DNA of 64,000 nt from the NCBI RefSeq assembly GCF_000499385.1, contig NW_013653353.1, positions 1-64,000 on the forward strand, read 5' to 3'. The position numbers and the translations under genes are program-made. The stretch comes from Eimeria necatrix (lineage: Eukaryota; Apicomplexa; Conoidasida; Eucoccidiorida; Eimeriidae). The notes under the pieces were generated by a model that made no database searches, had not been told where the DNA came from, and saw nothing but the letters and a program-made list of their open reading frames with translations. This document shows, piece after piece, positions 54,294 through 64,000 of the stretch; the stretch's first letter is position 1, and each line of letters opens with the position of its first letter.

Positions 54294-56568
54294 TCATGCC
54301 TTATTTCTTTGTTCTCTTCTGAGCCTTCTGTACTCTTTCTGTGCAGTTTCGTAGATTTGGGCCTTCTGGTCGAAGCCACTGGTCCGAAGCTTTTCGGCCG
54401 CGTGCGCCTCCGCAATCAACACGTCTCGCACATTACGCGCGAGGCCTGAGAACAAAATAACGAGACTAGAGATTTCAGGTCATGTCAAAATTGCTCAACT
54501 CTTCATAAGGATGAGCCACGCATAAATATGTGCAAGTTCATGCTTCAGTATTTCTACATGCAAAGGCACAGGGTGCGCTTGACACATGCACAAAGAATTC
54601 TGCAGATACATGCAGCAGGCCACTTAATAAAAAGAGTATATTTTTTCGTGGCTCTATCTTCGCACTCTTTATCTAACTGAAGCAACACTCAAAAGCAAGA
54701 AGCCCTTAGCAGCCTTATGCGTAAAACGGAGATATTTGCACATTTACGCACACAACACATAACAAACTTTCATAACGAGATGAAGTCACTTTCTCAAAAG
54801 CAAGAGGACAAAACATCGCAAAATCTTTCTATATTGCAGACCCATCGGGGGAAGCGGCTGCTCTTCAAGACGACGGCCAATGTACGCCTCCACACGATGT
54901 ACCGCGGGAACATCGGCTGGATCCTGAACAGAGGATTCAGAAGTAAAAGCATAAGCAGCACACAAGAAAAATAGATTATCTCTTCGACGAGACAGGAGAA
55001 CCAAAGCTGCTCCCGCGTCTCCTGCTGATTGCAGGCTTCTGATGGGCGGCAGCTGCTTCAACTGAGCTCACAACAAATGTAATGGCGACTCCCTTCCTTC
55101 CCGCCCGGGCTGTCCTGCCTACGCGGTGTACATACACCTCAGGTTCCTTCGGAGGCTGCAGGTTGACCACGAAGTCTACATTAGGGAGGTCCAGCCCTCT
55201 AGCTGCCACATCTGTGGCTACCAGAATTCGCTTGTGCTGGCTGCGGAAGGCCGCGAGAGCAGCATTACGCTGCTTCTGTTGTAGCAGCGAGTGAATACAA
55301 ATACAGTCCACCTCAAGTTGCTGCAACGCAGTAGCTAGCTGCTGTGTCCTCCTCACTGACCCACTAAATATGATGCCTCGCTGAGATACAAACGGCTCCT
55401 GTTGTAGCAGATGAAGAACATACACTCCACGCATATCCCTAGGAACAAATATATAGCGGTGCTGCAGCAAGGGTGGGCTTTTGGTTGCTGCTTCCGGCAG
55501 CAGCAGAGGCATTCGGGAATCGCCGAATTCCTGCTGCAACTGCAGCAGCGCATCATTGGTGCTGGCAGAAAGTAGAAGTGTCTGCCTTCCTGCCGAAGAG
55601 GTGGGTAATGATGAAAGTAGGAGGCGCAAATCGGGGCTGAACTCCTCGCTTAATAGTCTGTCTGCCTCGTCAAGTACCAAACAGTCGACGGCCTGCAACC
55701 TCTCGTGAACTGGGCCGTTAGACATATGAAATGCTGGTCCCATATCTTTGTTGATGCTTGTTGCATTAATAATGTGCAAGCTGCTCTCTTCATCACTGTC
55801 AGCCTCAGAGGCTCCACCTGCTGTTGCCTCCTCGGCTGCTGCAAGACCTCTTTCGCGCTGCAGCAAATCCGCGAGTCGTCCTGGGGTGGCAAGGACAACA
55901 TGCGGCGCCCGTTGCTGAAGCGCTTCCGCCTCAACTATCATGTCTTTACCCCCGGTGACTTCAACCCATCTCAGACCAAGATGCTGACCGTAAATCCCAA
56001 ACTGCTCACCTACTTGAGATACTAGCTCACGCGCCGGTAACAGGACGACCGACATAAATGTGTGCCCCATTCCGCGTTGTATCCGCTGTAATACAGGCAG
56101 CAGATAACAAAGTGTCTTCCCTGTTCCTGTGGGTGCTATGGCGCAGAAGTCGCGTCCGGAGAGGCCCAAAGGCAGCGAGCAACGCTGAACAGGCGTTGGC
56201 TCCAAGACGGAAAGATGGTGTAAAACTGAGCAGAGTGAAGAACAGACGCCGAGAGACCTGAATGTGACGTCTGCTGCTTCTGATGCTCCTGACAATGTCT
56301 CCTCCGCTGCTACTGGGGACGTGCAGTGCTGCTCTTGCTGCTGCGCTTCCTCCTGGCTTGGAGTAAAGGCCGCATTCTCGGGCTCCGATGCGGTCTGCGC
56401 TAACTGCACGGCTTGTTCTTTCGCAGACAAAACACAGCATCTATCTGCGGGCTCTTCGAAACTAACTGTTTTTCTCCCCTCATGTGATGATTTCCTACGT
56501 TTCTTCCGCCCCCGGACCCCTTCAGCTTTTGAGGCAGCCCGAGATCGAAGGCTCCGAGAAAGTGCCAT
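54294..56568 (-). CDS. DDX49: DDX49/Dbp8-type DEAD-box RNA helicase, 576 aa, 3 exons
   Basis: ATP-dependent RNA helicase of the nucleolar Dbp8/DDX49 group, acting in early pre-rRNA processing. Exons 56568-55072, 54923-54842 and 54445-54294; phases close. Motifs in order: Q (PTPVQ), I (APTGTGKT), Ia (PARELVSQ), GG, Ib (TPGRL), II (DEAD), III (SAS, where SAT is usual), IV (IIFSGS), V (ATDVAARGLDLPN) and VI (HRVGRTARAG). The first exon reads past its GTGAGC donor into a stop at 54976. The true C terminus comes from exons 2 and 3: VPAVHRVEAYIGRRLEE and NVRDVLIAEAHAAEKL, ending in a basic coil (KEYRRLRREQRNKA), which match the family-specific extension (VHAIEEQIGKKLEE type) and make DDX49 the best subfamily. 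An acidic Ser/Glu insert sits between motifs Ib and II. Start is the only ATG before the core. Confidence 0.9.
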
Positions 56569-57709
56569 GGAATGCACTTCCAGAAAGTGGACACAACAAC
56601 TGGGTAATAGTTTAACAGAAACTGATGCAACGGAGAAGTTGGTAAATGGAACGCAGCGTCCTGTCCCCTCTTCCTCAGTTCGAGACGTCGAATAGCCCGA
56701 CGCTGTGTTACTTGAAGCAGGCAAGGGCAAAATTTAGCAAGGAGCTCAAATTTTAAATTTGGGTACGTTGCAGGTTTGATGAGTCCTTGGTCTTGCAAAG
56801 ATATCAGGTCCTTGTGGGGCGGGGGCCCTAAGGAGGCCCACTACCGCTGAACCGGGCCCACTACACACTTTCGGCATGAAGTACAATGTAAATTACAGAT
56901 TTTACGTCAATTTAATATACTTTTCTTGTCGACCCTCATACCCCCAGGATAATCAGTGTCTGGACGTCGTGCGCTTCTCACACCGTAGGGAATACAGGAT
57001 ACTGAGTGTCTGGACGCCGTGCGCTTCTCACACCGTAGGCAATACAGCCATACCAGGAATCTACGGCCAGACTAGGATACCAACGACACCTGGCCGTCAC
57101 ATGTTAAACTACCGGCATGGGCTTCGCCGCTGGTGTACACAACTGAACCTCTGTTCTAGTTCACACGCAGACTGAATTTACTTTCCGGACGTCATAGCCT
57201 ATCTCCGTAAGTGTGCCTGTCCTCTTGCTATTCCTATAACGTGCTCGTTGCCCAATGACAGTCAATCAACTCCAACAAAACCTTAATCGAAATGCACCAT
57301 GGTCTCTACGAAGCAAAGACCAGACGCAGTCAGAACATATGTATTGTAAGCGACTCCACTACACCCTCAATCAGCGTGCTTCCCACTCACGTCAGTTCCA
57401 GTCCCCCCCACAACACCCAACTGGCTGCTGCAACGGGCCCACCTTCTGTAGCAGGCTGATGAGCTAGTGTAATCTGACGGCTAGCGAGAAGCATATGCGC
57501 AGGTGATGCGTGGAGAATTATGTGTATCAATTCTCTGGAACGTACGCACGCCACGCCGAGGCAACACTCCGCACCTAAAACGAGCGCCAAAATCCCCGGC
57601 TACTCTTGGCGCACTCAAACGTTTGTGGGTGCAATCCCTCTTGCAACTGCTTCTTCCGCTTTTGCTGCTGCATGACGTGCTGACAATGCTGCAGTAAATA
57701 ATACGTGCG
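56569..57709. other. Spacer between DDX49-type and FtsH genes
   Basis: No gene seen. It holds the helicase promoter, a 50-bp tandem duplication at 56953-57052, and the FtsH 3' flank. Confidence 0.5.
56953..57052. repeat. Tandem duplication, 2 x 50 bp
   Basis: AGTGTCTGGACG(T/C)CGTGCG CTTCTCACACCGTAGG(G/C)AATACAG occurs twice in a row with a 50-base period and only a few mismatches, so the duplication is recent. Confidence 0.9.

Positions 57710-64000
<6,291 letters not shown>

Noticed and set aside
54976..55071. Helicase C terminus as read straight through to the stop at 54976
   Set aside because: The last 32 codons follow a GTGAGC donor and match no helicase; the spliced exons at 54923-54842 and 54445-54294 give the DDX49-type extension.

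Overview
The window reads as nuclear DNA of an apicomplexan parasite, most likely an eimeriid coccidian (Eimeria, with Cyclospora as the alternative). Evidence: genes split into many short exons by GT-AG introns; stretches packed with in-frame (CAG)n coding for Ala, Gln or Ser runs, alternating with repeat-poor stretches; isolated TTTAGGG-type heptamers; and a lineage-diagnostic gene set (glideosome protein GAP45, a type I membrane subtilisin, nucleus-encoded SufD). Most models below were built by hand from GT-AG (twice GC-AG) junctions and checked for reading-phase continuity and family motifs; no similarity search was possible.

Layout. 1-6.2 kb: repeat-rich segment with a cluster of small hairpins, then SufD (+). 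7.0-9.5 kb: low-complexity membrane protein (-). 13.0-19.6 kb: 16-exon SUB2-like subtilisin (-). 21.1-24.9 kb: 10-exon LMBD1-type multispan membrane protein (-). 25.2-29.2 kb: two poorly resolved genes and a signal-peptide type I membrane protein (+). 29.9-33.5 kb: a RING-H2 protein, a protein with a C-terminal Cdc48-N-like domain, and a small unknown (all -). 35.0-38.0 kb: 7-exon unknown protein (-). 38-43.3 kb: repeat-poor, no firm gene. 43.3 kb: GAP45 (+). 44.5-46.6 kb: EMG1/NEP1 rRNA methyltransferase in nine exons (-), hidden under a misleading 193-codon ORF on the other strand. 47.3-52.2 kb: a graveyard of LTR-retroelement pieces plus a scrap of organellar SSU rRNA. 54.3-56.6 kb: DDX49/Dbp8-type helicase (-). 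57.7-64 kb: FtsH/m-AAA protease (-), its 5' end beyond the window.

The genes are not an operon. By family they serve organelle maintenance (SufD, FtsH), ribosome biogenesis (EMG1, DDX49), motility and invasion (GAP45, SUB2), ubiquitin/p97-type proteostasis (RING-H2, Cdc48-N-like) and membrane transport (LMBD1). The least conventional items are the Cdc48-N-like protein without a visible ATPase, the perfect hairpin motif with a constant CTGT loop upstream of and inside SufD, homopolymer insertions in conserved domains, and the retroelement/organellar DNA zone.
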